DNA of 64,000 nt, from contig SIJG01000007.1 in the NCBI GenBank assembly GCA_023374025.1, forward strand, positions 973,852 to 1,037,851, read 5' to 3'. The notes beneath the pieces are model-generated. The model did not search any database. It saw nothing but the letters and a program-made list of their open reading frames with translations, and had not been told where the DNA came from. The translations under genes and the position numbers were made by a program. The first letter of the stretch is position 1, and the number at the start of each line of letters is the position of its first letter. This DNA is from Heterodera schachtii (Eukaryota > Nematoda > Chromadorea > Rhabditida > Heteroderidae). Below are positions 1-10,327 of the stretch, piece after piece.

Positions 1-363
1 TTCTCGGTTTAGAAGGCTCAATACGGTCAATTAGAGTAAGTGTATTTAATGGGTTTAATGATTCGGTTGATTCTTCCTAGGATGGCGAATGTTGTTTGTA
101 TTTCGAGGAGCTTGACGATGACTTCACTATTGAGCACGAACATGTGGTGCCTATTCGACCGGCAAGTGGAGACCAGGTCAGTTGTTCAACAAAACAAATA
201 AAAAATCAATCTCACTTCTCTTTCAATTTAGGCTAAGGTCATTTATGGGCATGATCGTGGGGTGTCCGGCTCTTTAATCACCACGGAAGGGGAGGATGGT
301 GTGCTGCAGGGGCCGAACGGGGCAAAGCTTTATTCGATGTCCGTTCTTTGCAAACTTGTTTGA
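1..363 (+). CDS. spt-5: Transcription elongation factor SPT5, C-terminal end (partial at window edge)
   Basis: SPT5 is the large subunit of the DSIF complex, which binds RNA polymerase II and controls pausing and processivity in the nucleus. Only the last exons lie in the window: about 13-35, then 81-176 and 232-363, ending in TGA at 361-363. The introns (36-80 and 177-231) have GT-AG ends. The translated tail contains the pieces GSIRSIR, EHVVPIRP, AKVIYGHDRG and GEDGV, followed by SMSVLCKLV and the stop. This matches the C-terminal KOW domain of animal SPT5, where the typical order is GVIRSV, EHLEPI, VKVI.GEDR..TG, then IDGEDGIV and a final GKL. The upstream part, including the NGN domain and earlier KOW domains, is outside the window. 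The family call rests on the whole run of KOW motifs and is good; the first exon boundary is less certain. Confidence 0.85.
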
Positions 364-590
364 TTTGAATTTGATGATCCGATCTTTTTGTTTAAATATA
401 TTTGAAGATTAAATTATTGTGCCAGCGATTACTACCTTCTTTATATTACTATCAGAATCCGACCTGACGTCAAGTTACGGGCTTAAAAACAAGTCAAAAA
501 ACAACATGAAAAAACTTCCTACTCTCATTTTGGCATACAACTTATCGAAAATTTAAGCGCTTTTGTATTGGCAATCATATGTTTTATTGG
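364..590. other. Non-coding 3' flank of spt-5
   Basis: AT-rich sequence after the spt-5 stop. I see no coding potential, structured repeat or RNA gene in it. Confidence 0.5.
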
Positions 591-985
591 TCCCGAAATT
601 TTTTCTTTTTAAAATTTTTCTGAAAATTATAAAAACATGCTTCTAGGGGTCTTTTGAGGCGCTGAGTACGAATCCGGCCTCCTTTTTGGCCCATTTCGAA
701 CCCCTAATCCGAACAGTCAAAAAATCAAATGTTCGAATTTCATATTTTTGGATCAAACTTTATTTAAATGCACGGAAACGAATTTAGTCATCATTGGTTC
801 ATTAAATGATCATTTAAAGTATTTTAGACCAAAAATTCGAAATTTGAATTTTTGACTTTTTGTTCGAATTCGGGTCCAAGATTCAGAATTGGTTGAAATT
901 GATGCCGGATTCGTGACCAGCGATCCTGAAAACCCTTAGAAACATGTTTTCATGATTTTTGAATACAAGTTTTTTCAAAAATGTT
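590..985. repeat. Degenerate copy of the foldback element family
   Basis: The left half (about 600-760) contains the reverse complement of motifs found in the right half (about 820-960). These include the ACGAATCCGGC / GCCGGATTCGTGACCAGCG pair and the TTCGAATTCGGGTCC block shared with the intact copies at 1034-1493 and 63528-63995. The arms are diverged and the ends are not clear, so this looks like an older copy. Confidence 0.55.
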
Positions 986-1033
986 CGAATTAATTCGGGT
1001 TAGGGGTTCGGAATACAAAAACCCCCAAATATC

Positions 1034-1493
1034 GGTAATAGTGCGGTTTGTTCCCCCCCCCCCCTTTCGAAAAATTTTTTTAATGGCCTGAAAACAAGTT
1101 TCCTGGGGTTTTCGAGGTCGCTGATCACGAATCCGGCACCCATTTCGATTAATTCCGATCCCCGGTCCGAATTCGAACAAAAAGTCTAAAATTCAAATTT
1201 TTCGAATTTCACATTTTTAGTCTAAAAATGGTTTAAATGATCTTTATTGAAGCACTTATGACTTTCAGTTAGTTTCCATGTATTTAAACAAAACTTGAAC
1301 TAAAATATGAAATTCGAAAATTTTGAATTTTCGAGTTTTTGTTCGAATTCTGGTCCGGGGTTCGAAATTAGTCAAAATAAATATCATATTCGTGATCAGC
1401 GACCTCGAAACCCACAGGAAACTTGTTTTTAGGACATTAAAATTTTTGAAAATTTTTTTTCGAAAAAGGGGGGGAACAAACTGCACTATTACC
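1034..1493. mobile_element. 460-bp foldback MITE with 8-bp target-site duplication
   Basis: The element starts GGTAATAGTGCGGTTTGTTC and ends with the near-perfect inverse GAACAAACTGCACTATTACC. It is flanked by the 8-bp direct repeat CAAATATC at 1026-1033 and 1494-1501. The two arms are inverted copies along most of their length, meeting near 1260-1300, so the whole element could fold into a hairpin. It has no open reading frame of its own; the short ORFs are shadows. An 8-bp duplication suggests hAT-type mobilisation by a transposase encoded elsewhere. A second copy lies at 63528-63995. Confidence 0.85.
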
Positions 1494-1608
1494 CAAATAT
1501 CTATTAAAATATGTAAATTAAATTTTTAATAATTTTTTGAATAAAAATTCTTCGTAAAAAGTGAAACAGGCAAAAAATGCCATAAAAATGACAAAAATAG
1601 GCTTAGAA

Positions 1609-2418
1609 CAGGGTGCGTATCTGTTCTGATTTATCAGAAATGTTCTGATTTGGAGGGTCCAAATCTGATAAAATAAAAATGTTCTGATTTGTCAGAAATG
1701 TTCTGATTTTGGGCTATTGTTCTTATTTTGTTCTGATTTGTCGCTTCTCCGAAAAATCTGTCAAAGTTTCTTTATAAATTTGGATTGGCGTACTGTTTAA
1801 GAAAAATATTTTCAATTTTGGCCTTATAATTTCTTTGGCCTCTACTTTTGCGCAACTTTTCAAAATTTAGTTATTTTTTGACAAAAATCTGTTAACAAAT
1901 CGATTAAAAATCGCAAAAAAAATTTTCCCGGCGGCGCCTATCGGCACCGCCGCACCCACTTTCCTCAAAAGATTTTGGGAAAATCGCCGCAAAAAAAGCG
2001 TTTTTAATCGCTTGGCTTTTAATTGCAAATTTGGCCTTTTTTGTTGAAAATCTGTCAACAAATCAGAACTAAATTACAAAAAAATTCTGGCGGCGCCTAT
2101 CGGCACCGCCGGGCCCTCACCCCTCGCCCACCCATTTCCCAAAGTTTTTTTGGAAAAATGCGCCGCAAAAAAAAATTGTTAAAAATCTGATTTTGATCCC
2201 GAATACACTGAAATTTACGATTTGCTTATTTCCTCCCCAAAATTGTTAAAAATGATCATGGAAGGAGAAAAATACGAAATTTGATAATATATTTTAATTG
2301 ATTAAATTGTTACACAAGCAATTTTAAGCTTTTTGCAAAATGTTCTGATTTTTGACCCCAAAATCTGATTTTTCGGGCTTGCTGTTCTGATTTTGAAAAA
2401 GTTTTGATACGCACCCTG
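1609..2418. mobile_element. 810-bp non-autonomous hAT-like element
   Basis: It has terminal inverted repeats CAGGGTGCGTATC (1609-1621) and GATACGCACCCTG (2406-2418). It is flanked by the exact 8-bp direct repeat GCTTAGAA at 1601-1608 and 2419-2426. The interior carries many TTCTGAT motifs near both ends (about 1625-1745 and 2340-2395), and a repeated block around GGCGGCGCCTATCGGCACCG near 1930 and 2090. No transposase is encoded. The 8-bp duplication and the CAGGG terminus fit the hAT superfamily. Confidence 0.85.
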
Positions 2419-2426
2419 GCTTAGAA

Positions 2427-2951
2427 TCACATTTTAGTACTTTCAATATCAATTTTTAGTATGTTTTTTTGAAAAAAAAATCGATTTTTAGGGATACATT
2501 TTCAAAAAAAAATTTTTAATTTTTCACAAAAAATTCTACAAATTCTCAAAATATGAAAAAATGAAAATGTGTACGAAAAAGTCGCAAAATTTTGGATTTT
2601 TTGGGGCATCTAAAAAATTTTCCTTAAAAAATCCTCAAAAATTGCAAAATATGTACAAAAAAATGCGAAAAAGTCCAAAATATGTTAGAAAAACCCCGAA
2701 ATATGTAAATAAAAGTCCCAACTTTTGGGTACTTTTTTGAAGTGTTGCTGCTGCTGCTGCTGAGTGAGGAGAATGTGCAAAATCGACCTGCTTATATACA
2801 AAATTTTGGGCGCAAAAATTAATGCAGCAAATAAAAGGCGACGGTTTTCTTCACTTTTCACCAGTGCCAGCCAGCCGTCAACTCAACGCAACATCAACAG
2901 TGCGCGCCAAGCTCGTCTACACATTTTGCCGCGACAACTCATCACTTCATC
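2427..2951. other. AT-rich spacer and 5' region of the small gene at 2952
   Basis: Very AT-rich sequence with many A-tracts. It is followed by a short CTG repeat at about 2746-2762, a TATA-like stretch near 2793 and a more balanced 5' leader up to the start codon at 2952. No other coding exon is recognisable. Confidence 0.4.
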
Positions 2952-3266
2952 ATGAGCGACAAGAGCGCCTACATAGGACCCAGCCCCGCCGAGCCTGCAC
3001 CGTCGTCCGGCGCCGCGGACAAAATGGCAGAATCCCACCTGGGCGACTGGGTGGCAAAAGGGGGAGCTGGGGGGGCCGGCCCTCCTCCTCCTTCTGCCGG
3101 TTGGTTTAAGGGGGACACGGGAGCAAAATCATCACTAATCTTTTGTTTTTGCAGCAGGAGAAGTCCCCGGAACAGAGCGCCTACATGTGAGAAGATGCAA
3201 CAACGACCGGCGGATGGATGGACGAAGCCTGAAGAACGAGCGACCCGTCAGAAGATGCAAAGATAA
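2952..3266 (+). CDS. Small protein of unknown function
   Basis: The ATG at 2952 opens a GC-richer reading frame than the flanking DNA. The peptide begins MSDKSAYIGPSP, is rich in Ala, Pro, Ser and Gly, and has no signal peptide or membrane segment. Read straight through it gives 104 residues. A GT-AG intron is also possible from about 3106 to 3154 (donor after the four-proline run, acceptor TTTTTGCAG), which would give a basic C-terminus ending near 3276. Expression is suggested by the TATA-like box upstream and an AATAAA signal at 3400-3405, with a TA microsatellite in the presumed 3' UTR. I do not recognise the family. The start is fairly likely; the 3' structure is open. Confidence 0.4.
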   Translation: MSDKSAYIGPSPAEPAPSSGAADKMAESHLGDWVAKGGAGGAGPPPPSAGWFKGDTGAKSSLIFCFCSRRSPRNRAPTCEKMQQRPADGWTKPEERATRQKMQR

Positions 3267-3310
3267 AAAAGATGTCTCATAATCGTGATCTGTATTTATT
3301 CATGTGATGT

Positions 3311-3351
3311 ACATATATATATATATATATTATATATATATATATATATAT
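3311..3351. repeat. TA dinucleotide microsatellite
   Basis: About 20 uninterrupted or nearly uninterrupted TA units, probably in the 3' UTR of the small upstream gene. Confidence 0.9.
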
Positions 3352-3685
3352 GCATATATCATTTGCCGTGTATTATCACTTTATTTCCATGTGTTCCGAA
3401 ATAAATTGAATTGAATGGTCATTAAGCGTGTGTCAATTTATGTGCTCTTTATCTAGACATTTTGATTGCATTCCCTGGCCCGTTCACCAGAAGTTTTATG
3501 GAAAAATGCTGCGCTGTAAAAATTGTTAAACATACCAAAAAAGCTTGAGCTATTTAGTCTTAAGGCGGCAATTGTGTAGAATTGTGGTCCCGACCAAAAA
3601 TAAACTTTTATTTTATTTTTCCTGGGGTGGAAATACGCTGATTAGGAATCTGAGCTCAGATTTTGCAAAATCATTGATTTTGTCT

Positions 3686-4090
3686 CGGGCCAGGTCGTTT
3701 TCGCGCCGCCGTTTTCGCGCCAGGTTCGTTTTCGCGCCAAAGAAAAAAACTAAAAAAACAAAAAATCTTTTACTCCGGGTGAATCCGAACCTGACCACCT
3801 CTTAGCATGCCAGATACGCAGGGATTCTGCGGCCATAAGCGATGTCCTAACTGAAATTTGATTTCTGATTCGTGATAACTGATCAGAATAGTTGGGAGTT
3901 ATATTTATTTGATCAGAAAAACAAATTTTCTTTAATACATACTCCTATTTATTTTACAAATATGCAACCGCGCGAAAACGACGGCGCGAAAATGAACCTG
4001 GCGCGAAAACGACGGCGCGAAAACGGCGGCGCGAAAACGACGGCGCGAAAACGGCGGCGCGAAAACGACGGCGCGAAAACGACCCCGACC
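3686..4090. mobile_element. Nested element with inverted GCGCGAAAACG arrays
   Basis: The left side (3691-3740) holds GTTTTCGCGCC units. The right side (3965-4085) holds about eight copies of GGCGCGAAAACGRC in the opposite orientation, so the repeats face each other across a unique centre. The 10-bp sequence GATTTTGTCT flanks the block on both sides (3676-3685 and 4091-4100), as expected for a target-site duplication. The exact ends are less sure than for the other elements because the terminal bases match only partly. Confidence 0.65.
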
Positions 4091-4354
4091 GATTTTGTCT
4101 ATGTCTTTTCATCAAGTACTTGATTTTTCCAAAATTTTTAATTTTCTAAAAACTTTCTTTCCAATGAATTTGGGGTAGAAAAATGAGCTGATCACGAATA
4201 TGAACTCATATTTTACAAAAGTCTTCATTTGTCTACATATGATTTTACATCAAGTATCATAAAAAATTAATTGCAGCCAAGCGTTCTCGAACTCCAGACC
4301 TCGTTTCATATGACACCTAAGGACCATTAATTAAATTTCAAAAATCATAAATAG

Positions 4355-4562
4355 TAGGGATGCGATTTTTAGGCAAATGCCTAAAATTTTTGCGCACTTT
4401 ATACGCAAAATAAATTTTTTGATTAATTTTTACGTGTTTTGCTATCTAAAGCTTTAAAAAAAATTTTTTTTTTTTTTTGCCTATTTTAGTGCCTATTCGA
4501 GGATTTTTGTGCCTATTTAATGCCTATTTCGCGATTTTTAATGCCTAAAAATCGCATCCCTA
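4355..4562. mobile_element. 208-bp MITE with 21-bp perfect terminal inverted repeats
   Basis: The left end TAGGGATGCGATTTTTAGGC(A) is exactly complementary to the right end (T)GCCTAAAAATCGCATCCCTA. The 8-bp direct repeat ATAAATAG flanks it at 4347-4354 and 4563-4570. The interior is AT-rich with repeated GCCTATTT motifs (4477-4530). It is non-coding and looks like a young hAT-type insertion inside the larger TTAA element. Confidence 0.88.
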
Positions 4563-4938
4563 ATAAATAGACATTCACTAGCTCATTCGAAAGCTCTTTT
4601 TAGATCTACAACATCTTTGTATACGTTTTTACGCCCAACTAATCTTCTTAAAGTTTTGGAAAAAATCAAGCACTTGATGAAAAGACATATCTGAGCTCAG
4701 ATTCGTAATCAGCGTATTTCCACCCCAGGAAAAATAAAATAAAAGTTTATTTTTGGTCGGGACCACAATTCTACACAATTGCCCTTAAGGCTTTGTAATT
4801 GCGTCAAGAAAATGAAACAAATATAAAGTTTAAATTTAAAGTAAAAAATAAACCCAGTTTTTCCGGTTGTTCTCCAAACTTTTGTCCTTCTTTTATTCTC
4901 TATCGAATGGATAATAATAGACAAACAACAAGCAACGA

Positions 4939-7900
4939 TCAATATACTACAGATTCCGAACACAATTTTTCGAGGGACTTCCGAAAACTAAACGGAGTGA
5001 ATGCTGTTCCACATCCTTCATAAAATTTGCTCTGAAATTCTACCCTGAAATGATGAAATTTCTTTGATTGTGAAAGTGTAATCAACGAATGCGTTACCAA
5101 TGCAATCGAAGTGTGTGAAGAAAGGCACTAAGTCCCTCCATAACGACAAGCTAAACAAACACCCGATAAAAGCAGGTAAATTGAGAACAAAATGCTTACA
5201 ATCACAACGGTAAGCGTGAAAAATGCGAAAAAAGACGAGTAAATGTAAAGCGGAGCAAAAGTGCCAGTGACTTTTAGGGCGGGAACGAGAACCATGTGGA
5301 AGAGCACTTCGGACAATTCTTAATTAAGAAACCAGTCAATTAATGTACAAAAAAGATAGTTTCTATGCTTTTTACGTGCGTGTGCCAATGAGAGGGCCCA
5401 CAGTCTGAGATAAGAAGCCGTGTGCGAAACGCAGCCGAGCACAAATTCAATTGTGTGTATCGCCTGGTGGACAGTGAGGTCGGAAAGCGTCTGAATCGGA
5501 GATGTACAGAATGGAAAAGCGAAAAAGGGACTCGCGGAGAGAAAAGCGCACCAATTCGTCCTCCGCTCGGTAGGCCCTTCCGCCCTCTCTGTTCGGCTGT
5601 CCGTTTCTCGTCCCCTTGGCCAAGTCGTTGTGGCTAGTTGTGGTGGCGATCAATTCAGCAACTTCGGAGTCCATTTTAACACGGACCAACTGAAATTTTA
5701 ATGTATTGAATATGAATTATTTTTAACAATAACGTACAATGTTTTTTGACTTTTGCAATTTTCTGGTCGAGTCCTTTCTGTTGGCCGCCACCATTCCATC
5801 CGTTGTACGATGGTGATGCCGAATCTTGCGAACCAACGGTTTCCCGCAAAGCATTATCGGCACGCAGAACAACGCAACGCCAACGAGTACGGACTCCACC
5901 AAAGCCTGAAATTAAGAGAAATATTAAATATATTACTAAAAATCGGTTAAATAATTCATGCGTAAATTGAACCATAAAAAAAAGGAAATCAGACAAATTC
6001 CGCAATTCCCCCCCCCCCCTCAACGACTCTCACTTCACCTGCTGTGGGTACCACAAGGACAAGTGACAGTTTGGGTATTCCGTAGAATTGTTGTTCGAAT
6101 CGACAAAGCCATAAGGTCGCTGTTTTTGCATGAACATGTTAATCAGTCCGATGAGCAGTGAAGGTGCGCAATGACTACCTGAAATTTAGCAAAATGTGAA
6201 AGTAATAACGTAATTAAAAACACATTAAATACCGGGGTAATAAAAACCGAAAATCACATCCGGTTTTACCGAGAAGAAAATCCATTTGACGAAAATTAAC
6301 ACGCAAAGGTAAACAAAAATAGAAGACAAGAAAAAGAAGGACGGAATTGCCACTGTCCACAAATTAACGGAAGAACGGAAAAATCTGAAAGAAATGCAAA
6401 TAAAACAGAGAGGAGAAAGAACGTTCACCTGGCATTGAAAAGTGACAAAACGACACCAAAAGTCATTTGAGAAATACCAAAAATGACAGACATTTTCATC
6501 TGAAAACAATTTGTTCACGGGACAAATCAACAAATGATTAGCCACTTTCAAAGAATTGATAAAATTCAGCCGATTTTCCGCCAAATTCCAAATGGGGTCC
6601 AACCCCATCCAATAAGAGCCCTCCTGGCGAAGAAAAGCAACATCCGGGTCCAAACCTAAAACCATTTGACGAGGCGAATTGGCGTCGGAGGACAAAGCAA
6701 TTAACTGAGTTAAACTGAAGGGGAAAATGTCAAATCGAATTTAAAAAAGGTATTCATTTCCGCCACATAATTACTTGTAAGGACTTGTCCATTTGGAACT
6801 GAAAATACTGAACGATTTGGAAAAGGCGTCGTTGTACATCAGTCCAGCGTAAATTGAGAACAGTCCCATCAGAGCGATAATGAAACGACCACCAAAAAAG
6901 GTAAGGAAAATCTGCGAGAAATGCCTAACTTATCAATGGCAATGCCAATCAGAAAACGACGACCACAACACTCACTTCATCTTTGATGCGCGACTGCTCA
7001 ATTCGCCTCTCCCACAAAATGAGTGAAAGGCCGGCCAGGAAAAGAATGAGTCCGTGGCCAATGTCGCCGAACATAACGCCAAACAGAAAAGGGAAGGTGA
7101 CCAAAGTGAATGGTGCTGAAGAAGGAAAAGTACGAAAATGGGGGAGAAATGCCAAAGGATTGATTACCGGGGTTGATTTCCCTGTAGCTGGCAATGCCGT
7201 AAGAGTCGACAATGTCTTGGAAGACCTTGTACAAATTTGTTCGTCCGATTGTGCGTCGGATGCATTTCGCCCGTATCAAGTACCTAAAAGGGAAGAATGC
7301 AAATGAGAAAGGGCAATTGTGAGATGGAATTGTGCATCTGAACACACACATTGATAATTGGTCGTATGTGAAAACCGGCCGTTTCCTGGAAAAAGTGACA
7401 CATTATTGTTATTTTGCAGCATTTTTAATGGGCACGGCACCAACCACCGCTCTGTGTAACAGCTGAAGAACGGTGTCCATTTCCCTTTCGAGCACCCAAC
7501 ACTCAGCCACAAAGAAATTGCCGCTGGTGTCAAAAGTGAAGTAATTGAGCGTGTGGAAGATGTACTTCTGAAGATGGACTTGTCGCGTCCTTTCCGGCAG
7601 TTCAAAAGCGACACTTTTGAGCAGCTAAAATTCATAATGTACAAAAAAGAGAAAGTTAGGATGGAAAGTGACTTCGAGTTTATGTTTTGCTGTTGTTTGG
7701 ATAACCAAGTCGAGATCGTGCAGACGGATGAGAATTTCCGCTAGGGCCAATTGTCGGTCTTTGGAAGTCCTTGGGCAGGGAAATTGGCGAGCATTAAAGC
7801 TAAATGGGCCACGATGAGTCAAAGTGCGGGAAAGGCCTTCTGTCTTTTGACAATGCGCACCCTTCGCAAACGCGGTTAACAATGTCCTGCAATTTGCTGC

Positions 7901-9076
7901 CGTTGAAAAAGATGATGAAAACTGACTTCGAAACGGATTTCCCCTAAAAGTAAAGGAATGATTAAGAAATGAATGGTCAGCGAATTGATGGCCCACCGTT
8001 TCCGGGTCTTCAAACTCAGTTTCAATTTCTGCCGTCCGGACAAAGGCCGTTCTCCTGCAGGCACGCCAAAGGACGCGCTCAAAGAAATGCCTACAAGTAG
8101 ATGCTACACGATTTTTTCCATGACCAATTGCAATTCCACCGTTTGTGAGTGTCGATGGTGCCGGCAACGAACCACGGGGTTTCGTGCTGTTCCAAAAGCG
8201 GCGTCAACGGAGTGCCCTTGGAAAAAAGGAAGAAAATTAATAATAAAAGGACGATCCATAAAACCAAGCAAAACCTACCACGTCGTTAACCTCGAGCTGT
8301 TCACTTTCCAACTCAGTCTTTGCCGTGTTCTCAATGTGCTTAATTCAAAAACGAGATTATCAATTCAAAATGGAGAAATTCATGAGAATAATACACCCAC
8401 CACTTTGAAGAAAGCTTCCACCTTTTCATAGACACTTTTGAACTGCTTCAAATCGTTGAAATTGCGCTTCAGCTGGGCCTCGTTGGCAAGAAACTGTCGG
8501 ATGTCCCTCTCGATGTCGTATAAGTGTGACTGAATTGAAAAACAGTAAATTAATTTTTCTAATTTTCCATGTCCATTACCTCCAAATCGTACATTTCACG
8601 CAACAGAGTGATGTCCGTTCGAGTGGTGTCCAATGGCGGAATGTGGTCGCTGACGCCCCCCTCCACGACTTCAGTCTCCAAATAGCGAAGGCACCGCTCA
8701 ATTTCTGCACAACGGCGAACTTCGCGTACATACGTCCGTTGGAAGGTGGTCAAATGATGGTTGAGCTGAAGAGAAAAAGTTTAATAACAACCCCAATTAT
8801 CCGAAATCACATCTTTGAACTGAACAAGCGAATATTGGCCCAGCTCAACCACACAGGAGTAGGCAGCATCTCTAGACAATGAAACTTAATTAACGGAATT
8901 TTGATGAATTTTGGGGGCAATACAGTAGTGGAGCAATAAGCCATTTGGAATTTAAAAAACATAAATTTTGATTTAATATGGAATTAAGGAAACAATAAGA
9001 TTTTAAAAATAGTAAATTAATTGTACCGTTGGACGATAAGTTGGCACAATTTTAGTGGTTCACTTCGCAGGCTCAT
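4939..9076 (-). CDS. V-type proton ATPase 116-kDa subunit a
   Basis: Subunit a forms the proton half-channels of the membrane V0 sector and anchors V0 to V1, so it acidifies organelles. Start ATG at 9074-9076 ([11 protein letters not shown]); stop at 4939. Early exons 9027-9076, 8811-8871, 8580-8765, 8401-8529 and 8279-8338 join in phase. Visible family blocks, in order, are [141 protein letters not shown] (holding the channel arginine) and [17 protein letters not shown]. Several membrane helices are present. One single-base frame break lies near 7220-7232, between NRTNKFVQG and [10 protein letters not shown] cannot say which nematode paralogue (unc-32, vha-5, vha-6 or vha-7 type) it is. Confidence 0.9.
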
Positions 9077-10327
9077 GTGTACCGAGTAAGGAAATTTAAT
9101 TAAATCAGCAGAGAAAATGACCCATCATCGACCGCATGGCGTCAATTAATTAACCAAAGGCAGGAGGTGGATTGCCTTATACAGGTTGAGGAGCAGTGGG
9201 AGGATCGATCATCACCAACACTAACCACCAATCATTTAACGTATGGTTTATTACACAGTGAAGAAAGTTAGAAGGGGGAGAGGAGGAGGAGAAGGACGAG
9301 GAAGGAATGTAATGACATTGCAATGGAAGGAGACAAAAAATTTGAATCAATGACCAAATTATGGAATTGGAAAAATGAGCTGAATAATAAAAAATAAAAT
9401 AAATTTTCTATTTTAGGCGGTGTTTTTGATTTACCTTCGAGTTATGGCTTATTCAAAATTTTCATAAAAAAATAACCGAGACCACAACAACCGAGAAATT
9501 GATTTAGTGCTTTTTGAAATTCGAATCCAAAAAATTTAAGACAATTACAAAGACAGAATGCCAAATATTTTCAGAAATAACTTTTTAACCGATTAAATGA
9601 CTCAAAAAGTATGATTTTTGTCCATTTTTTCTACAAATCTGTTAATTATGGGTTGATCCTATTAAAAAGTTGACTCCGGTACTATCTTCAACCCTCGGAG
9701 CCCTTCGAAAAATCTTGGCCTACTCATCAACCCCCCCCCCCCCCCCCCTCCTTTTCAAGCATTCCGTCAGCCCCTAAAAATTTCCTTTTCACAATGGGTA
9801 TGTAAAGTATTTTTAATCCGCAAATTTGAAATTTTCCGGTCTTTACTATGTATTACTCTGTGTAAAAATGTAAAAACAAAATAAAAACAGAGTGCACCGT
9901 GACAAAAATTTATTTGATTTCACATTTGTTCAATGATATTGATTCATCAGATGCGGCAGCTGTTCGATTTAACGTGTACACATTTACATATTTTTCTTTT
10001 GGTACTTGTCTAGTTTAGGGGGTACTTTTCGTATGGATTTCAATGCCCTATAAATATACTTATTACAAGCATTCTCTAAGCCAATCTTTGAATTCAACGT
10101 CTGTTTTTTGTAGAAGAGTAAATAGATCAGAAACCCCTAAATTAAATTATACAAGTACCTTTCTTTTTTGTTTTGTAATTTAATCTCTGACTATACGTTT
10201 TTGTAATGCCGTGGTACAGCGGGTATTCAGTTGGCAAATGGATGGGTATTGAGTGTTATTCCCATTCAGCAGATTAACTTTGATTGTTTGCTCGGTTTTG
10301 ACTTTTTAAAATTGAACACGGCCAAAA
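9077..10327. other. Intergenic region between divergent V-ATPase a and LSM14 genes
   Basis: AT-rich non-coding DNA serving as the 5' flank of both genes. It contains an 18-base poly-C tract at 9731-9748 and a TATA-like TATAAATATAC near 10050. I see no exon or RNA gene. Confidence 0.45.

Larger units (their letters stand above)
3560..4788. mobile_element. About 1.2-kb inverted-repeat element ending in TTAA, with nested insertions
   Basis: About 100 bp at the left end (3564-3662) is the inverse complement of the right end (4690-4784). The arms share a GGGCAATTGTGTAGAATTG terminus (one extra C in the left arm), the block GGTCCCGACCAAAAATAAAC and the GAGCTCAGAT core. Both outer edges abut TTAA (3560-3563 and 4785-4788), the target duplicated by piggyBac-type elements. 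There is no transposase. At least two other elements sit inside it (3686-4090 and 4355-4562), and a second imperfect inverted pair (ATCAAGTACTTGAT-like) lies near 4112 and 4667. Confidence 0.75.
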
